The notes: generated by a model not told the origin, from the sequence alone. 50,241 bases of DNA from Candidatus Cloacimonetes bacterium HGW-Cloacimonetes-3 (GCA_002840645.1 PHBO01000016.1:1-50241), one strand, 5' to 3'; counted from the first letter of the stretch, positions 41,212 through 50,241 are shown. Made by a program: numbers and translations.

Positions 41212-41751
41212 ATGTTTTCGGATACAAATGCCAAGCCCAGTTTCGAGGCTGTGCTCGGGAAGTATCAAAACCTGGCTTACAGCATCGCCAACGAATACCG
41301 AAACCGTGGCGTGCCCCTTGAAGACCTGAAGCAGGAAAGTCTGCTGGGACTATACTTGGCTTATGAACGCTTCGATCCTGCGCGGGAAACAAAGTTTTCT
41401 ACCTACGCCACGTTTTGGATAAAGAAACAAGTTCTGGAAGCACTTAAGCAAGAAAGCGAACTAAACGGCAAGACCGAGCAATTAGGCAAGTTGCAGGCTG
41501 CCGGGTTGGTAGCACAGGAAGCGAGCAACGATGCTACCGATGATCTAAAACTTCCCCCCAATATGCCGAGTTTGGAGCAGGATATTCTGCGCCTGTCCTT
41601 CGCCTCTGAGATGAGCCTGAAAGAAATAGCTACCCGCCTGAATATCAGTGTAGAAAAGGTTAAGCAGCACAAACAGAAAGCCTTGCGCCGGATGAGAAGC
41701 TTACGTGCCAATGAAGACAGCGTTGCTAAGCGTTTCTTAGAAAATACATAG
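41212..41751 (+). CDS. Small sigma-70 family factor encoded with phoBR
   Basis: The 179-aa protein has a good sigma region 2 (YRNRGVPLEDLKQESLLGLYLAYERFDPARETKFSTYATFWIKKQV; about 27-75) and a region 4 HTH (about 122-165; LEQDILRLSFASEMSLKEIATRLNISVEKVKQHKQKALRRM). Region 3 is absent, giving an ECF-like length. Yet region 2 reads like the sigma-B/sigma-28 or primary type, not ECF. The ATG is behind AGGAA, 12 bp after phoR, so it is the third gene of the phoB operon. No anti-sigma gene is adjacent. It probably redirects RNA polymerase during phosphate limitation; this is inference from position. Confidence 0.85.
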   Translation: MFSDTNAKPSFEAVLGKYQNLAYSIANEYRNRGVPLEDLKQESLLGLYLAYERFDPARETKFSTYATFWIKKQVLEALKQESELNGKTEQLGKLQAAGLVAQEASNDATDDLKLPPNMPSLEQDILRLSFASEMSLKEIATRLNISVEKVKQHKQKALRRMRSLRANEDSVAKRFLENT

Positions 41752-41783
41752 ATATTACCGTTAAGCTACGTGTAACTATCCGG

Positions 41784-41815
41784 TAACCCTCCCGTATCGC
41801 GATACGGGAGGGTTA
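41784..41815. repeat. Palindromic repeat family A, copy 2 (perfect 32-bp palindrome)
   Basis: TAACCCTCCCGTATCG is followed at once by its exact reverse complement. The tail GGTGGGATATACG parallels that of the copy at 3247-3280. It lies between the convergent ends of the sigma-factor and phoU genes and could stop transcription from both sides. Confidence 0.85.
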
Positions 41816-41928
41816 TGGGTGGGATATACGATACATGAAGGTTTGAGTCAGCTGACGTCTGTTGTTCCGACAACGGAGTTAGCCTTTCATTGCTTGGCTG
41901 TGGCAGCTTCAAAGTATAAGAGTAGTTT

Positions 41929-42582
41929 TTACAGCTCCTCCACATGGTGCTTTATGCTCTTACCCACCGCAAGGTAGATGGTGTTCTCGGCTATGTTTGT
42001 GGAGAGATCACCGATGCGCTCCAGGTTCTTGGCAATCCTCAGGATGTGCAAATACAAATCTATTTGATGCGGATTGGCTTTCATCAGCTTCACCAGATGC
42101 TTATAGATGTTGCGGTTCAGATCATCAACGATATTATCGTCATTGCATACCTTCCGGGCTGCACTAATATCTTCCCTGGCAAAAGCATCCAGGCTTTCTT
42201 TAAGCATCGCAAGGGTGGCATTCTTCATGGTGATAAGTTCCGGTAGCTCTCTAATCACGGGGTTTCCTACAAGCTGAGCAGCACTTTCGGCGATGTTAAC
42301 CGCTTGATCTCCCAGGCGTTCTAAATCGTTGTTTATCTTGTATATCATCAAGATCACCCGCAGGTCTTTGGCTTCCGGCTGATGCAGAGCAATTAGAGCC
42401 GTGCACTTGCTCTCCAGTTCCATCTCGATTTGGTTTACGTGTTTCTCGAAGATCATCACTTCTTCTACAAAGGATACCCCGCTATCGTAAAGCCCGCCGA
42501 TCGCCATGCTAATCATCTTTTCTACTAAGCCAGCTTGCGCCATCATTAGCTGTTTCAATTCTTCTTTTTTGCTGCTTATCAT
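41929..42582 (-). CDS. phoU: Phosphate transport regulator PhoU
   Basis: Two tandem three-helix PhoU repeats in 217 aa. Each shows the metal-binding E/DxxxD pattern: LRVILMIYKINNDLERLGDQAVNIAE (about 78-103) and LHILRIAKNLERIGDLSTNIAE (about 178-199). PhoU couples PstSCAB to PhoR and keeps the regulon off when phosphate is plentiful. The ATG follows GGAG, 37 bp after pstB; it is the last gene of the operon. Confidence 0.96.
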   Translation of the reverse strand: MISSKKEELKQLMMAQAGLVEKMISMAIGGLYDSGVSFVEEVMIFEKHVNQIEMELESKCTALIALHQPEAKDLRVILMIYKINNDLERLGDQAVNIAESAAQLVGNPVIRELPELITMKNATLAMLKESLDAFAREDISAARKVCNDDNIVDDLNRNIYKHLVKLMKANPHQIDLYLHILRIAKNLERIGDLSTNIAENTIYLAVGKSIKHHVEEL

Positions 42583-42619
42583 ATTATCTCCATAATTCTA
42601 TTTTAAACCCAAATCCACA

Positions 42620-43378
42620 TCAGCCAAACACACCTGTAAGGTATGCCTCGGTGCGTTTATCAGCAGGAACTGTAAATACCTTTTCGGTAATATCAAACTC
42701 CACCAACTGCCCCAGATACATAAATGCGGTATAATCCGAAATCCTTCCGGCTTGTGCGATGTTATGAGTAACGATTAGGATGGATACGGATTTCTTCAGC
42801 TCCAGACACAGTTCCTCTATCTTGGCAGTGGATTGTGGATCCAGGGCAGAGGTGGGTTCGTCCAGTAGCAGTACTTCAGGATTATTAGCCAAAGCACGGG
42901 CGATGCAAAGCCTTTGTTGTTGCCCTCCCGATAAAGCCATCGCCGGAGAGTGTAATCTATCCTTTACTTCCTCCCATAGCCATGCAGCTCTAAGGCTTTC
43001 TTCTACTCTAATGTGAATTTCGCATTTGCTGTATTTGCCTTGCACCACCATACCGAATGCTACATTGTTGTATATGGATTTAGGGAAGGGATTTGGCTTT
43101 TGGAACACCATACCAACCTTTGCCCTAACCTGGGTCACGTCTGTTTTAGGGCTGTATAAATCCATATCGCCCAAGCTGATCTTGCCTTCTATTCTGGTTT
43201 CCGGGATAAGATCATTCATGCGGTTGAAACAGCGCAGCAAAGTGGATTTACCACAGCCGGAGGGTCCAATAATGGCTGTAACCATTCTATCATAAATGGG
43301 GATATTTACGTTGTGAAGAACCTGTTGATTGCCAAACCACAGATTGAGGTCTTGTGTTTGAATGCGGGTGTTTACCAT
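42620..43378 (-). CDS. pstB: Phosphate ABC transporter ATP-binding protein
   Basis: The ATPase of the high-affinity phosphate importer, 252 aa. Walker [11 protein letters not shown]-loop [14 protein letters not shown] (the PstB-specific NPFP), signature [16 protein letters not shown], Walker [13 protein letters not shown] and the switch His (VTHN) are all intact. The ATG overlaps the end of pstA by 7 bp. Confidence 0.97.
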   Translation of the reverse strand: MVNTRIQTQDLNLWFGNQQVLHNVNIPIYDRMVTAIIGPSGCGKSTLLRCFNRMNDLIPETRIEGKISLGDMDLYSPKTDVTQVRAKVGMVFQKPNPFPKSIYNNVAFGMVVQGKYSKCEIHIRVEESLRAAWLWEEVKDRLHSPAMALSGGQQQRLCIARALANNPEVLLLDEPTSALDPQSTAKIEELCLELKKSVSILIVTHNIAQAGRISDYTAFMYLGQLVEFDITEKVFTVPADKRTEAYLTGVFG

Positions 43379-44226
43379 TTTCTTTTTCTCCTGATTGCAT
43401 AGCGGGTGTAAATAGCAACTGCACTTATGGAAAGAACCATCAACAGCAATACCAGAGCTGTTCCATAAGCGATGGGAACCTGAGATTCAGAGTGCGTTCC
43501 CTCGGTCATAAGGGCATAAATATGGTAGGGTAGTGCCATCACTTCGTCGTTCCAGCTTTTGGGTAGCAGACGGGAGTAGAAAGTGGCAGCAGTAAACATA
43601 ATAGGGGCGGTCTCTCCTGCTATCCTGCCGATACTGATGATCGTGCCGGTAAGGATATTCGGCAAGGCGGTGGGCAACATAACCCGCATGATAGTTTGCC
43701 TTTTGGTAGCTCCCAATGCCAGGGAAGCATCATGGAAATCCCTGGGCACGCTACGTAAGGCTTCTTCTGTGGCGTTGATAATCATCGGCAGAGCCAGAAT
43801 AGCCAATGTAAGTGAGCCGGAGAGTATTGAGATATCAAAACCAAAGAGGGATACGAAGACAGCCATCCCAAACAACCCGTATATAATAGAAGGTGTTCCG
43901 GCAAGGGTATTTATGGCTATTTTTACTATCTTAACAATCCACATGGGTTTACCATAAGAGGTTAAGTATATGGCAGTGAACACTCCCAGGGGCAAGGCAA
44001 TGACAATAGCCAGAGTGGTTAACCAGAAGGTTCCAACGATAGCAGGGAATATCCCACCCTCTGTCATGCCTTTCCTGGGTGCAGATGAGATGAATTCCCA
44101 GCTTAACACCCCGTAGCCCATCCAGAACATCCTGATCAGGAATATCAGCAGGAACCCGAATGTGATTAGTAGTGCTAAGCCAAGGATTCCTGTTCCAAAA
44201 AAGTTCTGCAGCTTGCGCTTGTTCAT
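43372..44226 (-). CDS. pstA: Phosphate ABC transporter permease PstA
   Basis: A 284-aa permease with six predicted membrane helices and the cytoplasmic EAA-type loop ([26 protein letters not shown]). The PstA pattern [16 protein letters not shown] and [16 protein letters not shown] identifies it. It overlaps pstC by 4 bp (ATGA) and pstB by 7 bp, so the three are translated together. Confidence 0.96.
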   Translation of the reverse strand: MNKRKLQNFFGTGILGLALLITFGFLLIFLIRMFWMGYGVLSWEFISSAPRKGMTEGGIFPAIVGTFWLTTLAIVIALPLGVFTAIYLTSYGKPMWIVKIVKIAINTLAGTPSIIYGLFGMAVFVSLFGFDISILSGSLTLAILALPMIINATEEALRSVPRDFHDASLALGATKRQTIMRVMLPTALPNILTGTIISIGRIAGETAPIMFTAATFYSRLLPKSWNDEVMALPYHIYALMTEGTHSESQVPIAYGTALVLLLMVLSISAVAIYTRYAIRRKRKW

Positions 44227-45092
44227 CTGCTGCTCCTTTTTAGGAACACAAGTTCGGTTATAAGGTTGGTAACAAAGGTTAGCGCAAATAGCAGGATTGC
44301 CAATGCAAACAGGGATTGGTAATGCAAGTCACCTATTACTGTTTCCCCCATTTCAGCAGCTATGGTGGAAGTCATGGGGCGGGTAGAGGCAAAGATGCTT
44401 TTAGGAATCTGCGCACTGCCTCCTGCCACCATCAATACAACCATGGTTTCTCCCACTGCTCTGCCAAAGCCTAATAGCACACTGCCAATAATCCCGCTTT
44501 TCGCAGCAGGAATAACAGCTCTGAAGATGCTTTCTATCTTGGTGGCTCCCAATGCCAGAGAAGCTTCCCTTACGCTTTTGGGAACGTTGGAGAGGGCATC
44601 CTCACTCATGCTGGCTATAATGGGGATAATCATTACCCCTAAAATTATCGAAGCTGAGAAGACATTAAGCCCCGTATCAAGATGAAACCATTGCCGTACC
44701 ATAGGTGCCAGAAATGCCATGCCAAAAAGCCCATAAACCACAGATGGAATACCTGCTAAAAGTTCGATAACCGGCTTGGCTGTTTCTTTCAAGCGAGTTC
44801 CGGCAATCTCTGATATATAAATTGCAGAGCCTAAACCTAAGGGAACACCAATAAGCAATGCACCTATGGTTACGAACAGAGAACCTGCAATCAGGGTCTT
44901 AGCCCCGAACACAGGAATCTCATGCGTAGGATACCATGCCCCACTAAACAGGAACTCCCTGATCGGCACCACCTTAAAAAAGGGAAGACCTTCGTTAAAG
45001 AGGCTGTAAATAATCCCCAACAGCACCACAAGGGTAAACAAGGAAGCTGTGTAGGTTATCGCCTGAAACAATCTTTCTTTATAGCTCTTCAT
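44223..45092 (-). CDS. pstC: Phosphate ABC transporter permease PstC
   Basis: A permease partner of PstA, 289 aa from ATG 45092. A longer frame to 45140 passes through the intergenic hairpin and lacks a site, so I use the ATG. PstC features: GIPSVVYGLFGMAFLAP, the coupling loop [22 protein letters not shown], and GFGRAVGETMVVLMVAGG. It ends overlapping pstA by 4 bp. Confidence 0.95.
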   Translation of the reverse strand: MKSYKERLFQAITYTASLFTLVVLLGIIYSLFNEGLPFFKVVPIREFLFSGAWYPTHEIPVFGAKTLIAGSLFVTIGALLIGVPLGLGSAIYISEIAGTRLKETAKPVIELLAGIPSVVYGLFGMAFLAPMVRQWFHLDTGLNVFSASIILGVMIIPIIASMSEDALSNVPKSVREASLALGATKIESIFRAVIPAAKSGIIGSVLLGFGRAVGETMVVLMVAGGSAQIPKSIFASTRPMTSTIAAEMGETVIGDLHYQSLFALAILLFALTFVTNLITELVFLKRSSR

Positions 45093-45107
45093 ACTTATCC
45101 CATAATA

Positions 45108-45141
45108 GGTGAGAGCTCGGAGTGATCTCCAGGCTCTCACC
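45108..45141 (-). terminator. Stem-loop between pstS and pstC (attenuator-like)
   Basis: Outer arms GGTGAGAG (45108-45115) and CTCTCACC (45134-45141) plus inner arms GGAG/CTCC around TGAT give a nearly continuous 15-bp stem. It has no long T run, so it is probably partial termination or mRNA protection, which would explain higher pstS than permease levels as in other pst operons. Confidence 0.55.
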
Positions 45142-45158
45142 GCTTAGCTCTCTAAAAC

Positions 45159-45977
45159 TTAGTTTAGGGTTATAAAACCCTGTTCTTTTACAATTTCCTG
45201 CCCGGCATGGGATTGGATAAAGCTTATAAATCTTGCCACGTCTCCGCTTGCTTTGCCATTAGTGTACATATACAGCTTGCGGGAAAGGGGATAGCTTCCA
45301 CCTTTTACAGTGCTTTCACTTGGCATCACGTTATTCACAGTTACCACTCTCACAGATTCGGTAACATATCCCAAACCTGCATAACCGATACCCCCGGGAG
45401 TAGAGGCAACTGCCGAGACAACCGCGTTATTAGAAGCAAGAAGCTGGGCAGTGCCATCAACTTTTGCTCCGGCAAGGGCTTTCTCATTGAACACTTCAAA
45501 GGTTCCCGATGCTACATCGCGGGAGATAACTACGATAGGCATGCTTGCACCGCCCAGTTCCTTCCAGTTCTTGATCTTACCGGTATAGATACCTTTGATT
45601 TGGGCGATGGTAAGGTTCTTAATGGGGTTGTTCTTATGCACCACAATGCTTATTCCGTCGTTTGCAACAGGATAGGCAGTGGGATTAATCCCTTTGGATT
45701 TTGAGGCAGTAATTTCTTTAGCTTTCATGGGACGGCTGGAGTTTGCTATATCGGCAGTCTTGTTTTGCAGTGCTGCCACGCCTACGCCTGAGCCTCCACC
45801 ACGCACCGAGATGTTTATGCCGGGATTGATGTCCATAAAGGCTTCTGCGGTTGCTTGTGCCACGGGAAGCACGGTTGTAGAGCCCGCGCAAGTGATCTGT
45901 CCATTCTTGCCAAAGGCGGGTATTATTACAAGACCTGCCATGGTAAGCAGAATTACTATTTTACTCGTGTGTTTCAT
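45159..45977 (-). CDS. pstS: Periplasmic phosphate-binding protein PstS
   Basis: A 272-aa protein with a signal peptide (about 1-23) and the PstS phosphate site: AGSTTVLPVA (about 31-40), RGGGSGVGVAAL (the Ser/Gly loop) and SRDVASGTFEVF. There is no lipobox Cys after the signal, so it is soluble in the periplasm. The start ATG follows AAGGAGA. It is 9 bp after the porin gene and 66 bp before pstC. Confidence 0.96.
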   Translation of the reverse strand: MKHTSKIVILLTMAGLVIIPAFGKNGQITCAGSTTVLPVAQATAEAFMDINPGINISVRGGGSGVGVAALQNKTADIANSSRPMKAKEITASKSKGINPTAYPVANDGISIVVHKNNPIKNLTIAQIKGIYTGKIKNWKELGGASMPIVVISRDVASGTFEVFNEKALAGAKVDGTAQLLASNNAVVSAVASTPGGIGYAGLGYVTESVRVVTVNNVMPSESTVKGGSYPLSRKLYMYTNGKASGDVARFISFIQSHAGQEIVKEQGFITLN

Positions 45978-45986
45978 CGTTTCTCC

Positions 45987-47219
45987 TTAATTGATTGTAT
46001 TGCTAAAGCGCCACTTAAGCTGCATCATTATCTGAGAGCTGTCTTTATAGCCCTTGGCATAATCTGCATAATATACTTCATCAGCACTGTATTTCTTGTC
46101 GGTGTAGTTAAGCTGGATTTGCATCTGAGGAACGTTCGAGATATCATGCATGATGTTATAGTTCACGCCCAAGGTGATAGCATTCAGTTTCATTTCAGGG
46201 TGCTTTATCTCGCTACCTACTTTGATCGGTTTGTCGGAATCATCCCACATATCATAGCGACCTATTACTTGCAAATCTACCGGCAGATACTCCGCCAAAG
46301 ATATAATCGGCATTATCATCATACCCTTACTGGTGTAATCCTTGTCCCCGGCATCGATTAGTTTGTCATTTGGCAGTTCTACACCTTTAGTAATATATTC
46401 AATCCACAGGTCGGCAGGACCGTATGCCAAGCGGGCAATACCATCCATCAGGCTTTGTTTTTCGTATTTCTTGTTAGCTGCATCTCCGGAAAGCTTTGTA
46501 TCCCGTTCCACAGTGTTCATCATATAGCTACCACCAAGGGTGACCCCTGGTATAGGTGTTAAACGCAGGTTGGCGAGGAAAGCCAGTTCGGTGTTGTCCT
46601 TAAGGCTTTTACCAACTTTCTTGTAGCCTTCTCCGTTATATACTCCTATAGCATATTCGCCATAACCGCTGGGGATGAAACCATTAAAGGTAACACCGTA
46701 ATCTGCGGAATTGGCTACCTTGTATTCATCCGTCGGGGCTTTACCGATCAACGAGTAGTTCCAATCGTAGATAGTTCCGAAATATACTTTCTGAAGCCCA
46801 ATGGAGAGAGTCTGTTCGGGAATGGGGATAAGATTTGCAAAATCTACATAAGCATATTTAATCTTCAGCCCTGCACCGTCGATTGATGCCTGGGTGTAAG
46901 CAGAAACGCTATCGATAGGCTGAACCGCATCGGAATAGGTGCTGGGCCATTCGTGTGTGGCATCGGTACTAAAGAGATCAATGGTAAAGCGTGCCTTGGT
47001 GGATTCGCTGAATTTGGATTCCAGCCCAATATAACCTCGTTCCAAAGATAAATTGTTTTTTGCCAGCTTACTCTCGTAAGTTCCGGCAGCATTCTTATAC
47101 ATAGCATTGTCCATCGTCCATCTGCCCCACATTTCTCCGCTGATCTTCAGCTCTTGTCCGTTTAGCATGGTGGGCAGCAGTATTGCGCTCAAAATTAAGA
47201 CTAAAAGTAGATTTCTCAT
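45987..47219 (-). CDS. Outer-membrane porin heading the pst operon
   Basis: The 410-aa protein has a signal peptide (about 1-21) and alternating beta-strand sequence throughout, ending in an aromatic outer-membrane C-terminus region (LKWRFSNTIN). LERGYIGLESKFSESTKARFTIDLF and LKIKYAYVDF are typical barrel strands. The position as first gene of porin-pstSCAB-phoU, with a PhoB-type box in front, suggests a phosphate-selective or phosphate-induced porin similar in role to OprP/PhoE. Substrate preference cannot be read from sequence. GGAGCAAC precedes the ATG. Confidence 0.85.
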   Translation of the reverse strand: MRNLLLVLILSAILLPTMLNGQELKISGEMWGRWTMDNAMYKNAAGTYESKLAKNNLSLERGYIGLESKFSESTKARFTIDLFSTDATHEWPSTYSDAVQPIDSVSAYTQASIDGAGLKIKYAYVDFANLIPIPEQTLSIGLQKVYFGTIYDWNYSLIGKAPTDEYKVANSADYGVTFNGFIPSGYGEYAIGVYNGEGYKKVGKSLKDNTELAFLANLRLTPIPGVTLGGSYMMNTVERDTKLSGDAANKKYEKQSLMDGIARLAYGPADLWIEYITKGVELPNDKLIDAGDKDYTSKGMMIMPIISLAEYLPVDLQVIGRYDMWDDSDKPIKVGSEIKHPEMKLNAITLGVNYNIMHDISNVPQMQIQLNYTDKKYSADEVYYADYAKGYKDSSQIMMQLKWRFSNTIN

Positions 47220-47250
47220 TGTTGCTCCTTTTTTTGTTTAGTCTGCTTCT

Positions 47251-47305
47251 ATTATACGCTTCTATTGTTAAGATTTCGTTATCCCAAAGTTAGGATTTGT
47301 TAACC
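47251..47305 (-). promoter_or_regulatory. PhoB-regulated promoter of the porin-pst operon
   Basis: On the minus strand TAAC occurs at 47302, 47292, 47281 and 47270 (first base of each), a 10-11-11 bp period, and a perfect -10 TATAAT lies at 47256-47251. No -35 consensus exists; the direct repeats occupy that place, as in PhoB-activated promoters, whose boxes are direct repeats with 11-bp period. Confidence 0.72.
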
Positions 47306-47323
47306 GGGCTTGTTCCTTGCTTG

Positions 47324-47390
47324 CATTGCCCTATCATTGCCCACCCATTGCCCACAAAGAGGGGAATGAGTGGGGAATAATTGAGGATTG
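47324..47390. repeat. Short-period repeat hairpin (CATTGCCC units)
   Basis: CATTGCCC is repeated three times (47324, 47335, 47346) and is then followed by GGGGAATGAGTGGGGAAT, which is complementary at 15 of 18 positions. It is a hairpin of the same style as the tract at 16826-16988. Confidence 0.5.
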
Positions 47391-47405
47391 CTTGCATTCA
47401 CTAAG

Positions 47406-47558
47406 TCTGGAGTCGATTTGGCTTCTCCAAACAACAATTCTATCTCCCAATTACACTATCCAAATGGACTACAGCGACACACAGCCGATGCCTGTAGTCC
47501 ATATCGCCGCAAAGATCGCATTAAAAGCACAACCAGTGTAGGCGATATCGACTCCAGA
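47406..47558. repeat. Structured element with nested inverted repeats
   Basis: Outer 12-bp perfect inverted ends TCTGGAGTCGAT (47406) and ATCGACTCCAGA (47547). Inside are an 11-bp perfect stem ATGGACTACAG/CTGTAGTCCAT (47464-47474, 47492-47502) and ATATCGCC/GGCGATAT (about 47502 and 47541). Just outside, ATTTGCATG is tandemly duplicated. There is no coding frame. Confidence 0.65.
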
Positions 47559-47797
47559 TTTGCATGATTTGCATGTAAGCAGTTGTTAGGTATTACAAGA
47601 ATTTAGGCATTTGTGGAACTATACTTGCATGATATATTCTCTTGCTTATAAATCCCATTGATATTGTTGCCAGCTTGCTATACACGCTGTAATGGTATAA
47701 GTGTATATGGGTTTAATGGTACATTGTCAAGCGGTTAACCTTAATTATTGAAGTAATTTCAGATGACTTATTAGAATAGACAAAACAAGGAGACAGT

Positions 47798-50241
47798 ATG
47801 AAACGTGTGTTTTTGGTGATTTGCCTCGCACTATTTGCGGCATTTGCTTTATCAGCCGAGACAGTGACACTGGGGACGGGGGATAACTCCCTATCCGTGG
47901 TCAGTTCTTCAACAACCGAGACCATCCTGCAATACAGGGTGAACTCTTTTGAGAAAGAAGCAGTTCAGATTAATGGTGCAGAGTGGTACCATATCCGCCT
48001 GCCGAAAGAAGGTATTACCCAGGACAAAGGTATGCCGGAACTTCCTGTATTTAACCGCAGTATCATAATTGACAATAATGCCTTTATGAAACTGGAAATG
48101 TATGATCTGGAATATCAGGATATCAAGCTCCCCGTCGCCCCTTCTAAGGGAGTAATTACCCGTAATATAGATCCCAAAACGGTACCCTATACTTTTGATA
48201 AAGTGTATCTTAGTGGGAATTTCTATCCGGAAGCTGTGGCAGATCTTTCCCAGCCATACATATTGAGAGATTTTCGTGGTATAACCATTAAAACCACACC
48301 CTTCTCCTATAATCCCGCCACACAGATTTTGCGGGTGTACACTAACTATAAAATCCGTGTTTACACCGATGGACTTGATACTGTAAACACACTCAACAGC
48401 ACTCGTGACGCTATATCCAAAGACTTTGCCCCTATTTACGAAAACCACTTTGTAAACTGGAACAACTATCGTTACACACCCGTGAGCGATGCTTTTGGCA
48501 AACTTCTGGTGATTTGCCACACTAACTACCTTACTCAGATTGCTCCCTATGTAAACTGGAAAAAACAGAAAGGTATAACCACCGAACTGGTGGAATGGAG
48601 CACGATCGGTACCACCGCAGCTCAGTTACAAACCTATATCCAGACCCGCTATAATGCAGATAACAGCATTACCTATGTACAGATCGTAGGTGATGCACCG
48701 CAGATACCGTCTCTGGCTTCCGGCGGGGGGGGCAGTGATCCTACCTTCGCACTGGTAGCAGGAAGCGACTACTACCCCGATATCTTTATCGGACGCTTTT
48801 CTGCTGAAACTACCGCGCAGGTAACTACCCAAGTGAATAAAGCCATTACTTATGAAAGAGATTTGACCACTACCGCTACATGGCTAAACAATGCTATGGG
48901 TATTGCTTCCGCTGAAGGTGGAGGCACATTGGGTGATAATGGTGAGAGCGATATAGTTCATATGAACGGTATCCGCACAGACTTGCTTAGCTATGGTTAC
49001 ACCACTGTTGACCAAATATACGATCCAAGTGCCCTTGCTTCTACTGTTACCACTAATGTTAATGCCGGACGTGGCTTTATAAATTATGTGGGGCATGGCT
49101 CTGATACTTCTTGGGTTACCACCGGATTTAGCAGCACTAATGCCACCGCATTAACTAATGGCACCAAAACACCCTTCATCATGGATGTTGCCTGCGTGAA
49201 CGGAAACTTTGTAAGCATCACATGTTTTGCCGAAGCGTGGTTACGCAATGCTAATGGTGGGGCTGTAGCAATGTATGCCAGCAGCATCAACCAGGACTGG
49301 AACGCTCCCATGCTTGCAGAGGATGAATGCACAGACCTTATCCTTGCAGGTACCAAGACAACTACCGGTGGTTTGTATTACAACTCCTCCTGTAAAATGA
49401 TGGATACCTATGGAAATACATCAGGCTCCAGCGGTGCAAACATGTATCTCACTTGGCACATCTTTGGTGATGCCTCTCTTATGGTGCGCACAAAAACACC
49501 GCAAGCAATGACGGTTACCCACCCCGCCACTATCCTGATAGGAGCTACATCTGTTACCGTAAACACCGGCGTAGCCAATGCCCGCGTAGCCCTCACCTAT
49601 AATAACACCATATATGGAGTAGCGACTGCGAATAGCAGCGGTGTGGCAACTGTTACGCTAAGCAGTCCGCCCGCGAGTGCGGTAACTTATGTGGTAACTG
49701 CCACTGCTTTTAACCGTGTTACTTATGTGGGCAGCTTGCAGCAGATAGCAGGCAGCGGTCCCTTTATGAGCGTGGAAACTACTACTTATGCGGACAGCAA
49801 TAACAACGTGGCAGAATACAGCGATAGCGGACGCTTCAATGTAACCTTCAAGAATATCGGTACCGCAACTGCCACCAGCGTAAGCACTACTCTTACTTGT
49901 AGCACCAGTGGCATCACCATTACCGATGGCAGCGAAAGCATTGCCAGCATTGCCGCAAGTACCAGTACCACTATTAACAATGCTTATAGCTTCAACATTG
50001 CCAGTAACGTTACGAACGGAACTTCCGCTGCTTTCACCATTACCATGGTAGCGGGAAGCGAAACCTGGACGTATAACTTTAATCTAACCTTAAACGCCCC
50101 GTTGCTTGCCATGGGAAGTATGACGATATCAGACCCCTCACCGGGCAATAACAACGGTCGCATTGATCCCGGTGAAACAGTTACCATCACCATGCCTTTG
50201 AACAATACAGGTGCTGCTGCCTCTCCTGCAGGCTCTGCAAC
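47798..50241 (+). CDS. Peptidase family C25 (gingipain-like) secreted protease, 3' end off the window
   Basis: The frame starts at ATG 47798 behind AAGGAG and stays open to the window edge (814 codons visible). A signal peptide (about 1-19) is followed by a C25-type propeptide, then the catalytic domain with ITYVQIVGDA, YYPDIFIGRFSA, catalytic His433 (INYVGHGSD) and Cys466 (MDVACVNGNF), the His/Cys pair of gingipains. After an Ig-like domain come CARDB-like segments (AEYSDSGRFNVTFKNIGTA...; GRIDPGETVTITMPLNNTG). Full-length members end in a C-terminal sorting domain, which would lie beyond the edge. It is predicted to be exported and surface-bound. Substrate specificity (Arg, Lys or other) is not readable. 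Confidence 0.92.
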   Translation, partial: MKRVFLVICLALFAAFALSAETVTLGTGDNSLSVVSSSTTETILQYRVNSFEKEAVQINGAEWYHIRLPKEGITQDKGMPELPVFNRSIIIDNNAFMKLEMYDLEYQDIKLPVAPSKGVITRNIDPKTVPYTFDKVYLSGNFYPEAVADLSQPYILRDFRGITIKTTPFSYNPATQILRVYTNYKIRVYTDGLDTVNTLNSTRDAISKDFAPIYENHFVNWNNYRYTPVSDAFGKLLVICHTNYLTQIAPYVNWKKQKGITTELVEWSTIGTTAAQLQTYIQTRYNADNSITYVQIVGDAPQIPSLASGGGGSDPTFALVAGSDYYPDIFIGRFSAETTAQVTTQVNKAITYERDLTTTATWLNNAMGIASAEGGGTLGDNGESDIVHMNGIRTDLLSYGYTTVDQIYDPSALASTVTTNVNAGRGFINYVGHGSDTSWVTTGFSSTNATALTNGTKTPFIMDVACVNGNFVSITCFAEAWLRNANGGAVAMYASSINQDWNAPMLAEDECTDLILAGTKTTTGGLYYNSSCKMMDTYGNTSGSSGANMYLTWHIFGDASLMVRTKTPQAMTVTHPATILIGATSVTVNTGVANARVALTYNNTIYGVATANSSGVATVTLSSPPASAVTYVVTATAFNRVTYVGSLQQIAGSGPFMSVETTTYADSNNNVAEYSDSGRFNVTFKNIGTATATSVSTTLTCSTSGITITDGSESIASIAASTSTTINNAYSFNIASNVTNGTSAAFTITMVAGSETWTYNFNLTLNAPLLAMGSMTISDPSPGNNNGRIDPGETVTITMPLNNTGAAASPAGSA

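Noticed and set aside
47317-47541. Plus-strand 74-aa frame
   Set aside because: It spans the nested inverted repeats and shows no protein-like features.
47713-50205. Several minus-strand open frames
   Set aside because: They are antisense to the C25 protease, whose plus frame is open throughout, has a signal peptide and places catalytic His433 and Cys466 in one frame.

Overview
The window reads as bacterial chromosome from the FCB side of the tree. I think Candidatus Cloacimonadota (WWE1) or a close relative is most likely. The reasons are indirect: two large secreted proteins of the gingipain / C-terminal-sorting style, many TTG and GTG starts, lipoproteins with a short lipobox, and compact operons joined by overlapping start and stop codons. 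No phylogeny was run, and the only rRNA sequence present is about 23 nt of the 16S 5' end.

Layout. 1-3.1 kb is accessory: the 5' end of a minus-strand 16S rRNA gene with its promoter, a REP-associated tyrosine transposase (RAYT) flanked by two 177-bp structured repeats, a small unknown gene, a Sel1-repeat lipoprotein and a truncated secreted-protein remnant. 3.4-5.3 kb holds an unknown conserved-looking gene and panD-panC. 5.4-8.3 kb is a secreted protein with seven propeller-type repeats, five chitobiase-C-type repeats and a sorting domain. 8.57-17.5 kb is a plus-strand housekeeping run: tRNA-Leu, tig, clpP, clpX, a pepP-like M24 peptidase, coaD, dnaB, an MlaE-type permease, a ThiB-like lipoprotein and trmL. 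17.6-19.9 kb encodes a histidine kinase with an NMT1/THI5-type sensor.

20.1-24.7 kb (minus) is lon, a polysaccharide-deacetylase-like gene and plsC. 24.9-34.4 kb (minus) is a long colinear run: adk, trkH, an S23-type four-helix-bundle gene bounded by simple repeats, trkA, a HAMP-PAS protein, rluD, ribBA, a TPM-domain protein, a DUF445-like protein, a K+ channel with an RCK domain and a free cyclic-nucleotide-binding protein. K+ handling is the recurring theme here. 34.9-38.7 kb (plus) is a stand-alone receiver and a large multi-PAS histidine kinase.

39-47.3 kb is a phosphate-starvation island. phoB-phoR-sigma factor (plus) converge on a minus-strand operon reading porin-pstS-pstC-pstA-pstB-phoU. 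Both promoter regions carry TAAC repeats at 10-11 bp period that look like PhoB boxes. 47.8 kb to the end is a C25 (gingipain-like) peptidase cut by the window edge.

The most distinctive material is non-coding: the RAYT/REP unit whose hairpins covary between copies, several palindrome families, a MITE-like element, and short-period degenerate repeats that start within a few bases of stop codons at several genes. I found no CRISPR array, prophage or recognised defence system.
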